This document shows, piece by piece, positions 7,872 to 15,785 of a DNA stretch of 45,952 nucleotides. The stretch comes from an uncultured Paraprevotella sp. (GTDB lineage: Bacteria; Bacteroidota; Bacteroidia; Bacteroidales; Bacteroidaceae). The position numbers and the translations under genes are program-made. Location: assembly GCA_900548345.1 (NCBI GenBank), contig URKA01000027.1, forward strand, positions 1 through 45,952, in the 5' to 3' direction. The first letter of the stretch is position 1. Each line of letters opens with the position of its first letter. A model generated the notes under the pieces. That model made no database searches, had not been told where the DNA came from, and worked only from the letters and a program-made list of their open reading frames with translations.

Positions 7872-8375
7872 ATGGGTGGTAAAATCACGGTCACGCAGGC
7901 AGGCGTGGAAGACTGCAAATTGATTCACGAACTGGCTCTTCGTGTGTTTCCGCATACTTATCGCTGTATTCTTACGGAGGGGCAGATAGAATATATGATG
8001 GAGTGGATGTATGCGCCGGAAAATATCCGTCGGCAAATGCAGGATGGACATGTGTATTATATTGCGTATGATGCTGTCGGTCCTGTCGGATATGTCTCTG
8101 TTCGTCCTGACGGCCGGGACCTTTTTCATCTGGAGAAAATCTATGTGCTGCCCGAATATCAGCATGCGCATTGCGGCAGTGTCTTGTTCCGTACGGTTTT
8201 GGCTTATGTCAAAGAGGTGCATCCGTCCCCCTGCGCCTTGGAACTAAATGTCAACCGTGATAACCCCGCTTTGGGATTTTATCGAAAAATGGGCATGCAT
8301 GTCGACCGTGAAGGTGATTTTCCCATCGGTAACGGATTTTATATGAACGATTATATCATGCGCATGGATTTATGA
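7872..8375 (+). CDS. GNAT-family N-acetyltransferase
   Basis: The 167-residue length and strand/helix pattern fit a single GNAT domain that transfers an acetyl group from acetyl-CoA. Motif A is visible as LEKIYVLPEYQHAHCGSVLF near residues 95-114, though the usual first glycine of QxxGxG is His here. Motif B follows as LELNVNRDNPALGFYRKMG, a typical end of small-molecule or peptide acetyltransferases. The substrate is unknown. The gene stands alone, divergent from a lipoprotein gene, and is followed by the ribosomal-cluster promoter. Confidence 0.88.
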   Translation: MGGKITVTQAGVEDCKLIHELALRVFPHTYRCILTEGQIEYMMEWMYAPENIRRQMQDGHVYYIAYDAVGPVGYVSVRPDGRDLFHLEKIYVLPEYQHAHCGSVLFRTVLAYVKEVHPSPCALELNVNRDNPALGFYRKMGMHVDREGDFPIGNGFYMNDYIMRMDL

Positions 8376-8429
8376 CAACGCAACGGTGGCGTGTAGAGGA
8401 TTTTATTTACGAAAAAAAACTTGTTTTTG

Positions 8430-8460
8430 TTGGCCAGTTGCTTAAAAAATAGTAATTTTG
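8430..8460 (+). promoter_or_regulatory. Promoter of rplM-rpsI-rpsB-tsf
   Basis: TTG (8430-8432), 20 bases, then TAATTTTG (8453-8460) match the Bacteroidota consensus. An additional TTTG lies just upstream at 8426. The predicted start leaves a leader of roughly 140 bases before the rplM ATG at 8605, which is long for this genome. Confidence 0.8.
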
Positions 8461-8500
8461 CAAGCCGATTATTATCAAAAAGACGATAAGTGATTTAATG

Positions 8501-8555
8501 TCTGCGTGTTAATAGTCCTTTCGTTGGCCCGGACGGACGGTTAGTGAATCGCAGA
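8501..8555 (+). ncRNA. Structured leader of rplM (candidate autoregulatory)
   Basis: In the rplM leader, TCTGCG (8501-8506) can pair with CGCAGA (8550-8555), enclosing a second stem GTCC (8515-8518) with GGAC (8531-8534). The two stems and their internal loop give a compact fold about 50 bases before the ribosome binding region. Ribosomal-protein operons are often controlled by such leaders bound by one of their own products, here L13 or S9. That role is inferred. Confidence 0.5.
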
Positions 8556-8604
8556 TTGAGAATTAAAAGTTTTTTAGTAGTAACAATTATTATTAAATTA
8601 AAGA

Positions 8605-9066
8605 ATGGATACTTTAAGTTACAAGACCATTTCAGCCAACAAGGCGACCGTAAAGAAAGAATGGGTCGTTGTGGACGCAACCGATCAGGTGTTGGGTCGT
8701 CTTGGCTCAAAAGTGGCAAAATTGTTGAGAGGTAAGTACAAACCTGAGTTTACCCCTCATGTGGACTGTGGTGACAATGTTATCATTATCAATGCAGACA
8801 AGGTTAAATTGACCGGAAAGAAATGGACGGATCGCGTATATCTCCGTTATACGGGTTATCCCGGCGGTCAGCGTGAAATGACCCCGGCAGCCTTGATGGC
8901 TCGTCCCAACGGTGCAGACAAACTCGTGAGAAGAGTGGTGAAAGGTATGTTGCCCAAGAACCGTTTGGCAGACCAGTTGCTCGGCAATCTTTATATATAT
9001 GCCGGCAGTGAGCACAAACACGAGGCGCAGAGTCCGAAAATGATAGATATAAACCTGTATAAATAA
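8605..9066 (+). CDS. rplM: 50S ribosomal protein L13
   Basis: L13 (uL13) is an early-assembling large-subunit protein. The 153-residue sequence has the family hallmarks WVVVDATDQVLGRLGSKVA near the N-terminus, DNVIIINADKVKLTGKKW in the middle, and RVVKGMLPKNRLADQLLGNL towards the C-terminus. The ending (KHEAQSPKMIDINLYK) is of the Bacteroidota type. rpsI follows after 6 bases, the near-universal rplM-rpsI pair. Expression starts from the promoter at 8430-8460 through a long structured leader. Confidence 0.98.
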   Translation: MDTLSYKTISANKATVKKEWVVVDATDQVLGRLGSKVAKLLRGKYKPEFTPHVDCGDNVIIINADKVKLTGKKWTDRVYLRYTGYPGGQREMTPAALMARPNGADKLVRRVVKGMLPKNRLADQLLGNLYIYAGSEHKHEAQSPKMIDINLYK

Positions 9067-9072
9067 TAAGCA

Positions 9073-9459
9073 ATGGAAGTAGTTAATGCATTAGGCAGAC
9101 GCAAGAGCGCTATTGCCCGCGTATATGTAAGCGAAGGTACAGGAAAGATTACGATTAACAAGAGAGACCTCGCAGTATACTTTCCCTCTACCATACTCCA
9201 ATATGTGGTAAAGCAGCCTTTGGCTACTTTGGGTGTGGAAGAAAAGTATGACATCAAGGTTAATCTCTGCGGTGGCGGTTTCACCGGCCAGTCTCAGGCT
9301 TTGCGTCTGGCAATCGCACGCGCTTTGGTGAAAATCAACGCCGATGACAAGAAAGCACTTCGTGCAGAAGGTTTCATGACCCGTGATGCCCGTGAGGTTG
9401 AGCGTAAGAAACCGGGTCGTCCGAAAGCACGTCGCAGATTCCAGTTCAGTAAACGTTAA
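9073..9459 (+). CDS. rpsI: 30S ribosomal protein S9
   Basis: S9 (uS9) is a small-subunit head protein whose C-terminal tail reaches the P-site tRNA. The 128-residue protein shows the N-terminal ALGRRKSAIARVYV motif, the central GGGFTGQSQALRLAIARAL, and the basic tail GRPKARRRFQFSKR ending in the conserved SKR. Length is normal. It lies 6 bases after rplM. A 127-base gap with two stacked hairpins separates it from rpsB. Confidence 0.98.
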   Translation: MEVVNALGRRKSAIARVYVSEGTGKITINKRDLAVYFPSTILQYVVKQPLATLGVEEKYDIKVNLCGGGFTGQSQALRLAIARALVKINADDKKALRAEGFMTRDAREVERKKPGRPKARRRFQFSKR

Positions 9460-9491
9460 TATTCGGCCGTTTATCGAGCTGCGTAAAGAAC

Positions 9492-9523
9492 GTTTAGTAT
9501 CTAAACTTTCGGGATTCCGGAAG
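9492..9523 (+). ncRNA. Twin-hairpin leader of rpsB (candidate S2-binding site)
   Basis: TTTAG (9493-9497) pairs with CTAAA (9501-9505) around a TAT loop. Immediately after it, CTTTCGG (9506-9512) pairs with CCGGAAG (9517-9523), with one G-U pair and a GATT loop. The hairpins abut and could stack end to end. No T tract follows, so this is not an ordinary terminator. Position just before rpsB suggests feedback control by S2; this is inferred. Confidence 0.55.
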
Positions 9524-9586
9524 GACTACCTGAGAGTTGGTTGAGAAAACAAAAAAGAAAGTAAACGATTAAAAAAACAAAAGAAA

Positions 9587-10411
9587 ATGTCAAGAACTAA
9601 TTTTGATACATTATTGGAAGCCGGTTGCCACTTCGGCCACTTGAAAAGAAAATGGAATCCGGCAATGGCTCCTTATATCTTTATGGAACGCAATGGTATC
9701 CATATCATTGACCTCCATAAAACTGTTGCAAAGATCGACGATGCCGCCGAGGCTTTGAAACAAATTGCAAAATCTGGAAAGAAGATTTTGTTCGTTGCTA
9801 CTAAAAAACAAGCCAAGCAGGTTGTAGCTGAGAAAGCTGCGGCTGTAAACATGCCATACGTTATCGAACGTTGGCCGGGCGGTATGTTGACTAACTTCCC
9901 CACTATCCGTAAGGCTGTGAAGAAGATGGCCAATATTGACAAACTGACGGCTGATGGTACATTCTCTAATCTGTCAAAACGCGAAATCCTCCAGATTTCA
10001 CGTCAGCGTGCCAAGTTGGAAAAGAACCTCGGTTCAATTGCCGACCTGACCCGTCTTCCTTCCGCATTGTTCGTTGTTGACGTGTTGAAAGAGCAGATTG
10101 CCGTTCGCGAAGCCAATCGTTTGGGCATTCCCGTATTCGCTATCGTGGATACAAACTCAAATCCTGACAATATCGATTTCGTGATTCCGGCAAACGATGA
10201 TGCCAACAAGAGTGTTGAGGTTATTCTCGAAGCATGTTGTGCCGCTATCGCAGAGGGTCTGGAAGAACGTAAGGCTGAGAAAGTCGATACAGAAGCTGCC
10301 GGCGAAACGGAAGCAAAGCCCCGCAGACGCAGTGCAAAAGCTCGCGTTGAAAAGGCCGAAGAAGCCGTAGAGAATACGGAAGAGGCAGCAGAAGAATCTG
10401 CAGAAGCATAA
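9587..10411 (+). CDS. rpsB: 30S ribosomal protein S2
   Basis: S2 (uS2) is a late-assembling small-subunit protein needed for S1 docking. The first 225 residues are standard: LLEAGCHFGHLKRKWNPAM near the N-terminus, RWPGGMLTNFPTI in the middle, and the nucleotide-fold strands LFVVDVLKEQIAVREANRLG and IPVFAIVDTNSNPD. The remaining ~45 residues are an acidic Glu/Ala-rich tail (for example EKAEEAVENTEEAAEESAEA), longer than in E. coli, a feature often seen in Bacteroidota S2. tsf follows after 39 bases, as in most bacteria. Confidence 0.98.
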   Translation: MSRTNFDTLLEAGCHFGHLKRKWNPAMAPYIFMERNGIHIIDLHKTVAKIDDAAEALKQIAKSGKKILFVATKKQAKQVVAEKAAAVNMPYVIERWPGGMLTNFPTIRKAVKKMANIDKLTADGTFSNLSKREILQISRQRAKLEKNLGSIADLTRLPSALFVVDVLKEQIAVREANRLGIPVFAIVDTNSNPDNIDFVIPANDDANKSVEVILEACCAAIAEGLEERKAEKVDTEAAGETEAKPRRRSAKARVEKAEEAVENTEEAAEESAEA

Positions 10412-10450
10412 TTTAAGTGTCAATACATTATAAATTAAAGATAAGATTTT

Positions 10451-11275
10451 ATGGCTGTAACAATGACAGACATCACCAAGCTCCGCCAGATGTCGGGAGC
10501 CGGTATGATGGATTGCAAGAAGGCTTTGGAAGAAGCTGACAATGATATAGAGAAGGCAATGGAGATTATCCGCAAGAAAGGACAGGCTGTCGCTGCAAAA
10601 CGTTCAGACCGTGAAGCAGCTGAAGGTTGTGTTGTCGTTAAGGCTGTGGATGGCTTCGGTGCTATCATTGCTTTGAAGTGTGAAACGGATTTCGTGGCAA
10701 AGAACGAAGATTTCGTGAAGTTGGCCAATGAGATTCTGGATCTGGCTGTAGCGGCCAAGTGCAAGACTCTTGATGAAGTGAAAGCATTGTCTATGGGTAA
10801 GGGCACGGTAGCTGATGCTGTGACTGACCGTAGCGGTATCACCGGTGAGAAGATGGAATTGGACGGTTTCATGACTGTTGAGGGTGAGATGATTTCTGTA
10901 TACAATCATCAGAACAAGAACCAGCTTTGCACGATGGTGGCTTTGAATAAGATTGTTGCAGAGGAATATGGTCACGCTGTAGCTATGCAGATTGCGGCTA
11001 TGAATCCCCGTTCAATCAACGAGAACGACTATCCTGCCGATGTATTGGCCAAGGAGAAGGAAATCGCAGCAGACAAGGCACGTCAGGAAGGCAAGCCCGA
11101 AAATATGATTGAGCGTATCGCCATGGGTCGTATCAACAAGTTGTTCAAGGAAGAGTGCTTGTTGAAGCAGGCATTCATCCAGAATGACAAGCAGAGTGTT
11201 GAAGACTATCTGAAGTCTGCAGACAAGGATTGCACGGTAACAGCTTTCAAGCGTTATACGTTGCGTGCTGAATAA
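10451..11275 (+). CDS. tsf: Elongation factor Ts
   Basis: EF-Ts is the guanine-nucleotide exchange factor that recycles EF-Tu. The 274-residue protein starts with the UBA-like domain (ITKLRQMSGAGMMDCKKALEEA), followed by the core with the TDFVAKNEDF motif that contacts EF-Tu. The middle and C-terminal parts (VAMQIAAMNPRSI, and later MIERIAMGRINKLFKEECLL) match the Bacteroidota form. It closes the rplM-rpsI-rpsB-tsf cluster and is followed by a strong terminator at 11297. Confidence 0.98.
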   Translation: MAVTMTDITKLRQMSGAGMMDCKKALEEADNDIEKAMEIIRKKGQAVAAKRSDREAAEGCVVVKAVDGFGAIIALKCETDFVAKNEDFVKLANEILDLAVAAKCKTLDEVKALSMGKGTVADAVTDRSGITGEKMELDGFMTVEGEMISVYNHQNKNQLCTMVALNKIVAEEYGHAVAMQIAAMNPRSINENDYPADVLAKEKEIAADKARQEGKPENMIERIAMGRINKLFKEECLLKQAFIQNDKQSVEDYLKSADKDCTVTAFKRYTLRAE

Positions 11276-11296
11276 TTCTGCAAGATATAATATTAA

Positions 11297-11336
11297 AGAC
11301 TCCGCTTTTGCCGAAAGGTGAAAGCGGAGTCTTTTT
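11297..11336 (+). terminator. Terminator of the ribosomal cluster
   Basis: AGACTCCGCTTT (11297-11308) and AAAGCGGAGTCT (11321-11332) form a perfect 12-bp stem followed by a T tract. It lies 21 bases after the tsf stop. Confidence 0.93.
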
Positions 11337-11403
11337 GGGTTTTGATTTGATGTGATAGCGGAATAGTAACAGGCCAATAAGGCTACGATAGCCGGCATTT
11401 TAA

Positions 11404-11467
11404 AAGCCTGACACTACGGCAGTGCCATTGGTGGTTTACTGTTTCCGTAGTAAGTCAGGCTTCTTTT
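11404..11467. terminator. Bidirectional hairpin between tsf and the GH51 gene
   Basis: AAGCCTGAC (11404-11412) pairs with GTCAGGCTT (11454-11462), and CTACGG (11414-11419) pairs with CCGTAG (11445-11450) inside it. Read on the plus strand it is followed by CTTTTTG; on the minus strand by GGCTTTTA. It lies just past the end of the minus-strand GH51 gene (11490), so it most likely ends that transcript and backs up the tsf terminator. Confidence 0.85.
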
Positions 11468-11489
11468 TGCTTTTGTCAGACAGGAGGAT

Positions 11490-13475
11490 TTACTTTAGTT
11501 TTATTCTGATGACAGAGCATGAATACGGTCTTGCCGTAAATGTCATCTTCTTGCTGGCCTTTATGTCTGTTGTTTGAGGCTTAATAGGTTGTACGTCAAA
11601 GTTATTCTCCGTTTCCGGACTGTCACTACAGATGGTGGTGACAGTAGCATTTGATTGTATTCCCTTAAAACGACTAAGGTTTAATGACACTTCTTTGGAC
11701 TCGCCTGCTGCATTGACTATCTTGACATAAAGTTCACCTTTTTCCGTGTTGAGTACACATGATGCACCCTGATATTTGTCACCTTTCCGGAACTTGGCTA
11801 CATCACTATAGTAATAGTGTCCAGCTGTGGTGCCGAACATCTGCTGCACATAGTAGCTACATGTAGGATATACTCTTGTATTGTCGAAATATATGAGATC
11901 CGGATTCCAATTCTGGTGGTCTTTCTTGGCGAATAGTGGGGCATAGCTGGTCATGGTGACGACATCACCATTGCGTTCTATGCCGAGTAGGTACAGTGCT
12001 TCATAGAGTGCGTCTGCCATTTTTTTGTCTTTAGCTGCATATTCTCCAAGGTAAACCTTTGTCTTTCGGTTGCGCGGATAGTTGTCGTAGTTGGCTTGAT
12101 TGTCAAGGAAGTATTCCTTGGGCTCATAGTAATGTTCGTCAAGGATGGCCAAGTCAGTCTCTTCTGCAATTCTCCAACCGTTGTCAAAGTCAGGATTTCC
12201 CTTATGTGAACCCGGTCCGGCTGTGCCTACGATAATAATCTCCGGATGCTTCTCGCGTATCTTCTTGTACATATATTTAAAGCGCTCTTCAAACTCAGGA
12301 GATATCTTTTCTTCGTTTCCTATACCCAGATACTTCATGTTGAAAGGTTTCGGATGTCCTTGCTCTGCACGTTTCTTTCCCCAGACGGTGGTGGCATCGC
12401 CATTGGCCCACTCGATGAGGTCTATCGCGTCTTGTACCCACTCGTCCATTTCGTTCATGGGTACTGCATCTTGTGCCTGTCCTTTCATCCCCCATCCGCC
12501 GTTAGTTCCCTGGCAACTCACACCGCATGGGAGGATGGGAAGTGGCTCCATGTTCAGGTCCTCGCATAGCTGGAAATACTCGAAGTAACCCAAGCCCATT
12601 GACTGATGGTAGCCCCATGTGTTTTTCATTCCGAAACGTTCCTCTTTAGGACCTATGGTCTTTTTCCAACGGTAAGTGTTCCAGAATCCGTCGCCTCCTC
12701 CATGTACTACACATCCGCCTGGGAAGCGCATGAACTTGGGTTCCAGCGCAGCCAAGGCCTCCACCATGTCGCGTCGGAGACCATGTCCCTTGTAGGTATC
12801 TTGCGGCATAAGCGACACCATGTCCACATCCATCATGCCTGTGGTGAGGCAAAGGAGCTGGAGATTGGCATTCGTGCAGTCTGCATTTGATGTGATCTCA
12901 GCGGTGTACTTTTTCCATTCCTTGCCTTCTGTCTTGACAATCGCTTCGCCCAATATGGCGTTCTTTTCGCCTACGAGTACAATGCGCACATCCTTGCTTT
13001 TGTTATCACAATTACGAAGGAATACAGAGAAATCATATTTGGCTCCGTTTTTAACAGCTATGCCGTCGAATCCATCGTTTCGCATACCAACGCCGGTCCA
13101 TCCGTCAAAATCGTAATAGTGTCCCACTCGCTCTACCGTGAGACGCATGTATGTCGGGTTGTTCGGATGGATGGGGTTTTCCATTTGTGGCATCATCTGT
13201 CCCAAAGAATGCCCAGGGCGCAGGAATTTCCATTCTGTGCCTGGCCCCCATCCGTTTCTCTCGGTCGGATTGTACTCGAACGACCCGTTCTGGATAAGTT
13301 CTGCATAGAGTCCACCATCGGCTGAGTAGCTTATGTCCTCGAAGAATATTCCGATGAGTTCGTTACTGATTGGTTTGCCTCCCGTAGGAGCCTTGACTTT
13401 TTGTGCGGACATGGTTACCGGAATAGCCAGTGTTGCAGTAAGTGCAAAGGTCTTTAACGTGGTTTTGATTTTCAT
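11490..13475 (-). CDS. Secreted GH51 alpha-L-arabinofuranosidase
   Basis: This 661-residue enzyme should remove alpha-L-arabinofuranosyl side chains from arabinoxylan, arabinan or related plant glycans. Residues 1-24 are a signal peptide with cleavage near MSAQ, so it acts outside the cytoplasm. A carbohydrate-binding-like beta domain spans about 60-225. The catalytic (beta/alpha)8 barrel follows, with Glu388 in YLGIGNEE as the predicted acid/base and Glu478 in YLGEYA as the nucleophile. A C-terminal beta domain completes the GH51 layout. The end lacks a T9SS sorting domain. No SusCD pair or regulator is adjacent, so it is a stand-alone gene. Confidence 0.93.
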   Translation of the reverse strand: MKIKTTLKTFALTATLAIPVTMSAQKVKAPTGGKPISNELIGIFFEDISYSADGGLYAELIQNGSFEYNPTERNGWGPGTEWKFLRPGHSLGQMMPQMENPIHPNNPTYMRLTVERVGHYYDFDGWTGVGMRNDGFDGIAVKNGAKYDFSVFLRNCDNKSKDVRIVLVGEKNAILGEAIVKTEGKEWKKYTAEITSNADCTNANLQLLCLTTGMMDVDMVSLMPQDTYKGHGLRRDMVEALAALEPKFMRFPGGCVVHGGGDGFWNTYRWKKTIGPKEERFGMKNTWGYHQSMGLGYFEYFQLCEDLNMEPLPILPCGVSCQGTNGGWGMKGQAQDAVPMNEMDEWVQDAIDLIEWANGDATTVWGKKRAEQGHPKPFNMKYLGIGNEEKISPEFEERFKYMYKKIREKHPEIIIVGTAGPGSHKGNPDFDNGWRIAEETDLAILDEHYYEPKEYFLDNQANYDNYPRNRKTKVYLGEYAAKDKKMADALYEALYLLGIERNGDVVTMTSYAPLFAKKDHQNWNPDLIYFDNTRVYPTCSYYVQQMFGTTAGHYYYSDVAKFRKGDKYQGASCVLNTEKGELYVKIVNAAGESKEVSLNLSRFKGIQSNATVTTICSDSPETENNFDVQPIKPQTTDIKASKKMTFTARPYSCSVIRIKLK

Positions 13476-13812
13476 AATTATTGTATATATTTAATTCTGT
13501 AACTTGGTTAATTGATGTTTTTTATAAGTTAATGGATAGTAAAAGTAGTAATAAAATCCGAGAAGCCCACTTTGTTCGGAGAAATATTTCTATTAATGGA
13601 GCGACTTGACTTCATGCACTCATCAACAATCGGTTCAACATTTGGTATGAGATGTAGGCCTTTGGTTGTCTAATGACCACAAATTATCTGTGGAATCCTG
13701 ATATATTAAATACATATAATGGATGTGACCAATGATATGCGACATGAGGTACTAACCTGAAAGTGCCTGTTGGTATTTTCCACCATATATCGGATGCCGA
13801 ATCGGATCTTCT
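13476..13812. other. Non-coding gap upstream of GH51
   Basis: This 337-base stretch separates the stop of the Rpn-type nuclease gene from the GH51 start (both minus). I see no gene and no good -33/-7 promoter on the minus strand. A short dyad CCACA-N7-TGTGG lies at 13677-13693. The GH51 gene may be driven by an activator-dependent promoter here or by readthrough. Confidence 0.5.
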
Positions 13813-14784
13813 TTAGAGGATATTGTTGATTGTTTCTTCTGACAACCCCGTGGCTTTCACTATGTCGATATTGCTAAGCCCCAATGTCTTAAGGTTCTTG
13901 GCTATGTCTAAAGCCTTGGATTGTGCGCCTTCTGCACGTCCTTCTGCACGTCCTTCTGCACGTCCTTCTGCACGTCCTTCTGCACGTCCTTCAGCGCGTC
14001 CTTCAGCGCGTCCTTCAGCGCGTCCTTCAGCGCGTCCTTCAGCACGTCCTTCTTGCTTTGCCGTACTAAGCACATCGTTCTGTACCATGATGTCATCCAT
14101 GTGCGCATCATAGGCGATGCGCTCTTTGTCGGTCATGGTCATGTAGAGAAGTCGCTGGCGAGCCTCCTTTAGACCGGGAGTGGAGGTGTCCTCTTTTATA
14201 CGGTTGTTTTTTAAGTAATCAAGCCACTCTTCTATTGGGGTGGTTGCGACGCTGTTGAACTCGTTGACGCGAATGATATAGTATTCGGGGAAAATATCGT
14301 GGGGTACGCGCATGCGTAACTCATTAGCCTCTTTTGTGTTCACTTCAAGCATGTCACCTGTGTGGACGCCGGTAAAGACGGTTTTGCCATGATATAGATA
14401 GTCGTTACCTTTGCCTAAGTCAAAATAAAGAATATTGATGGAATAAACCTTCTTTACCTTGTCGTACATCTTGCCAATCTCGATATGTTCAGTGATAGCC
14501 TTGGATACGCCATAAAGCATACGCTGAAGATAATATAGCTGGCGGGTGAGTTGTACTTCTACGATGATTATTTCGCCGTGGCTGTTCTTTGCCTTGACGT
14601 CAACTCGGTTGAACTTGTCGGATGCGTTCTCTTGATTGCCTTCGCTCTCCAGGATTTCATCAATTGTCACGTTTTCACCTGTCAGAACTGTTATCAGACC
14701 CTCAAGCACGGCAAAGTTTGCCTTGTCGCGTAACATGCGTTTCACAGCCCAATCGAATCGGATGTACTTATTGCTTACTTCCAT
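13813..14784 (-). CDS. Rpn-type PD-(D/E)XK nuclease with EGRA repeats
   Basis: The 323-residue product matches the Rpn/PDDEXK_2 family (recombination-promoting nuclease, often labelled transposase). I start at the ATG ending at 14784, giving the family opening KYIRFDWAVKRMLRD; the longer frame would run through the promoter. The nuclease core shows Asp62 (NRVDVKAK) and Glu76-x-Gln78 (IIIVEVQ), the usual D...ExQ pattern. Residues about 246-285 are ten EGRA units, then a helical tail SKALDIAKNLKTLG and a short DUF-like end (IDIVKATGLSEETI). The repeat hinge is a family feature. Members are usually multicopy; whether this one is active is unknown. Confidence 0.9.
   Translation of the reverse strand: MEVSNKYIRFDWAVKRMLRDKANFAVLEGLITVLTGENVTIDEILESEGNQENASDKFNRVDVKAKNSHGEIIIVEVQLTRQLYYLQRMLYGVSKAITEHIEIGKMYDKVKKVYSINILYFDLGKGNDYLYHGKTVFTGVHTGDMLEVNTKEANELRMRVPHDIFPEYYIIRVNEFNSVATTPIEEWLDYLKNNRIKEDTSTPGLKEARQRLLYMTMTDKERIAYDAHMDDIMVQNDVLSTAKQEGRAEGRAEGRAEGRAEGRAEGRAEGRAEGRAEGRAEGRAEGAQSKALDIAKNLKTLGLSNIDIVKATGLSEETINNIL
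13930..14049 (-). repeat. Ten-copy 12-bp in-frame repeat
   Basis: Ten exact-length 12-base units fill 13930-14049. Read on the plus strand they are five copies of TTCTGCACGTCC, then four of TTCAGCGCGTCC, then one TTCAGCACGTCC. Each encodes Glu-Gly-Arg-Ala. Because the unit is a multiple of three, gain or loss of copies keeps the reading frame. The two uniform blocks point to recent local duplication or conversion. Confidence 0.95.
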
Positions 14785-14810
14785 AAAACTATATTTTTGT
14801 CTCCTTATCG

Positions 14811-14842
14811 CAAGGATACGAAGAAAAAATGAAAAAGCCAAA
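14811..14842 (-). promoter_or_regulatory. Promoter of the Rpn-type gene
   Basis: On the minus strand, TTTG (14842-14839), 20 bases, then TATCCTTG (14818-14811) approximate the consensus with one mismatch in the -7 box. It lies 27 bases before the chosen start, supporting that start. Confidence 0.6.
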
Positions 14843-15127
14843 TGTTTTCTCTTTTTATTGGGAAAAACGTCCAAGAAACTTATTTGCTTTCTGTAAAAAG
14901 GAGTTATGACTCCCGAAATTGCGGTTCTGTGTACATCTCATTTCCGATGCGGTACGTTTTTATTCACATTCCGATAGAATTATGTACTTGTTAGTTCGCT
15001 GTTGTACAAGTGGGCTGAAAGCCTGAACGACTTCTTTAGACAACATTCTATGATATATGCATGTGAAGAAACCGCAGACAGATGATAAACTTTCTTGCTT
15101 TCCATGCATAGTTTCATTTCTTTGTAG

Positions 15128-15135
15128 TATCTTTG
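15128..15135 (+). promoter_or_regulatory. -7 box of the FAH-porU-porV-ispF operon
   Basis: TATCTTTG is a perfect TAnnTTTG box 23 bases before the ATG at 15159. No clear TTG occurs at the normal distance, so the -33 element is weak or replaced. Confidence 0.55.
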
Positions 15136-15158
15136 CTCAAAAGCAAAAAAGATATTTT

Positions 15159-15776
15159 ATGAAGATAATAGCGGTGGGCATGAATTATGCCGAACACAAT
15201 AAAGAGCTTGACGGCACGTTATATAAACCGGAGGAGCCTGTGATTTTCACTAAGCCGGATTCGGCATTATTGAAGGATGGGAAACCGTTTTTCATTCCTG
15301 ATTTCACTGAACAGTGCGATTATGAGACCGAATTGGTGGTGCGTATCTGTAGACTGGGCAAGAATATCGCTCCGCGCTTTGCACATCGTTACTACGATGC
15401 CGTGACGGTGGGGATTGATTTCACGGCGAGAGATTTGCAGCGCAAGTTTAGGGCTAACGGTTGGCCTTGGGAACTCTGTAAGGGATTCGATAGCTCAGCC
15501 GTTATAGGCAATTTTTTGCCGAAAGACAAGTTGCCCGATGTGCAACAGATTCCGTTCAGGTTGGATATCGACGGGCATACGGCGCAAAGCGGTTATTCGG
15601 GCGACATGTTGTTTCCCGTGGACGAGATTATCGCATACGTGAGCCGTTTCTTCACGCTGAAAATTGGTGACCTTGTCTTTACTGGGACGCCGTCTGGAGT
15701 AGGACCTGTGAGGATAGGACAGCATCTACAAGGATATATACAGGATTTTAAGGTTCTGGATTTCAATGTGAGATAG
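15159..15776 (+). CDS. Fumarylacetoacetate hydrolase family protein
   Basis: The 205-residue protein is a short FAH-fold enzyme, a family that includes acylpyruvate hydrolases, oxaloacetate decarboxylases/tautomerases and related metal-dependent enzymes. It opens with MKIIAVGMNYAEHNKE and shows IFTKPDSALL, the metal-binding DYETELVV (acidic ligands), and the closing LVFTGTPSGVGP typical of the family. The ATG at 15159 is chosen because it follows the -7 box; the longer frame from 15057 is unlikely. porU starts 9 bases after its stop, so it heads the operon. The substrate is not determined. Confidence 0.92.
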   Translation: MKIIAVGMNYAEHNKELDGTLYKPEEPVIFTKPDSALLKDGKPFFIPDFTEQCDYETELVVRICRLGKNIAPRFAHRYYDAVTVGIDFTARDLQRKFRANGWPWELCKGFDSSAVIGNFLPKDKLPDVQQIPFRLDIDGHTAQSGYSGDMLFPVDEIIAYVSRFFTLKIGDLVFTGTPSGVGPVRIGQHLQGYIQDFKVLDFNVR

Positions 15777-15785
15777 AAGGGATAT

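Larger units (their letters stand above)
14785..15158. other. Intergenic region between Rpn gene and FAH gene
   Basis: This 374-base stretch carries divergent promoters: a minus-strand one for the Rpn gene (14811-14842) and a plus-strand -7 box for the FAH-family gene (15128-15135). No other gene, RNA or repeat was recognised in it. An in-frame extension of the FAH open frame starts at 15057 but would span the promoter. Confidence 0.5.

Noticed and set aside
13476..13812. Possible degraded gene upstream of GH51
   Set aside because: A short frame on the minus strand was followed but is broken by stops and has no recognisable family.
13930..14049. Repeat array considered as CRISPR
   Set aside because: Units are 12 bp, contiguous, coding and without spacers.
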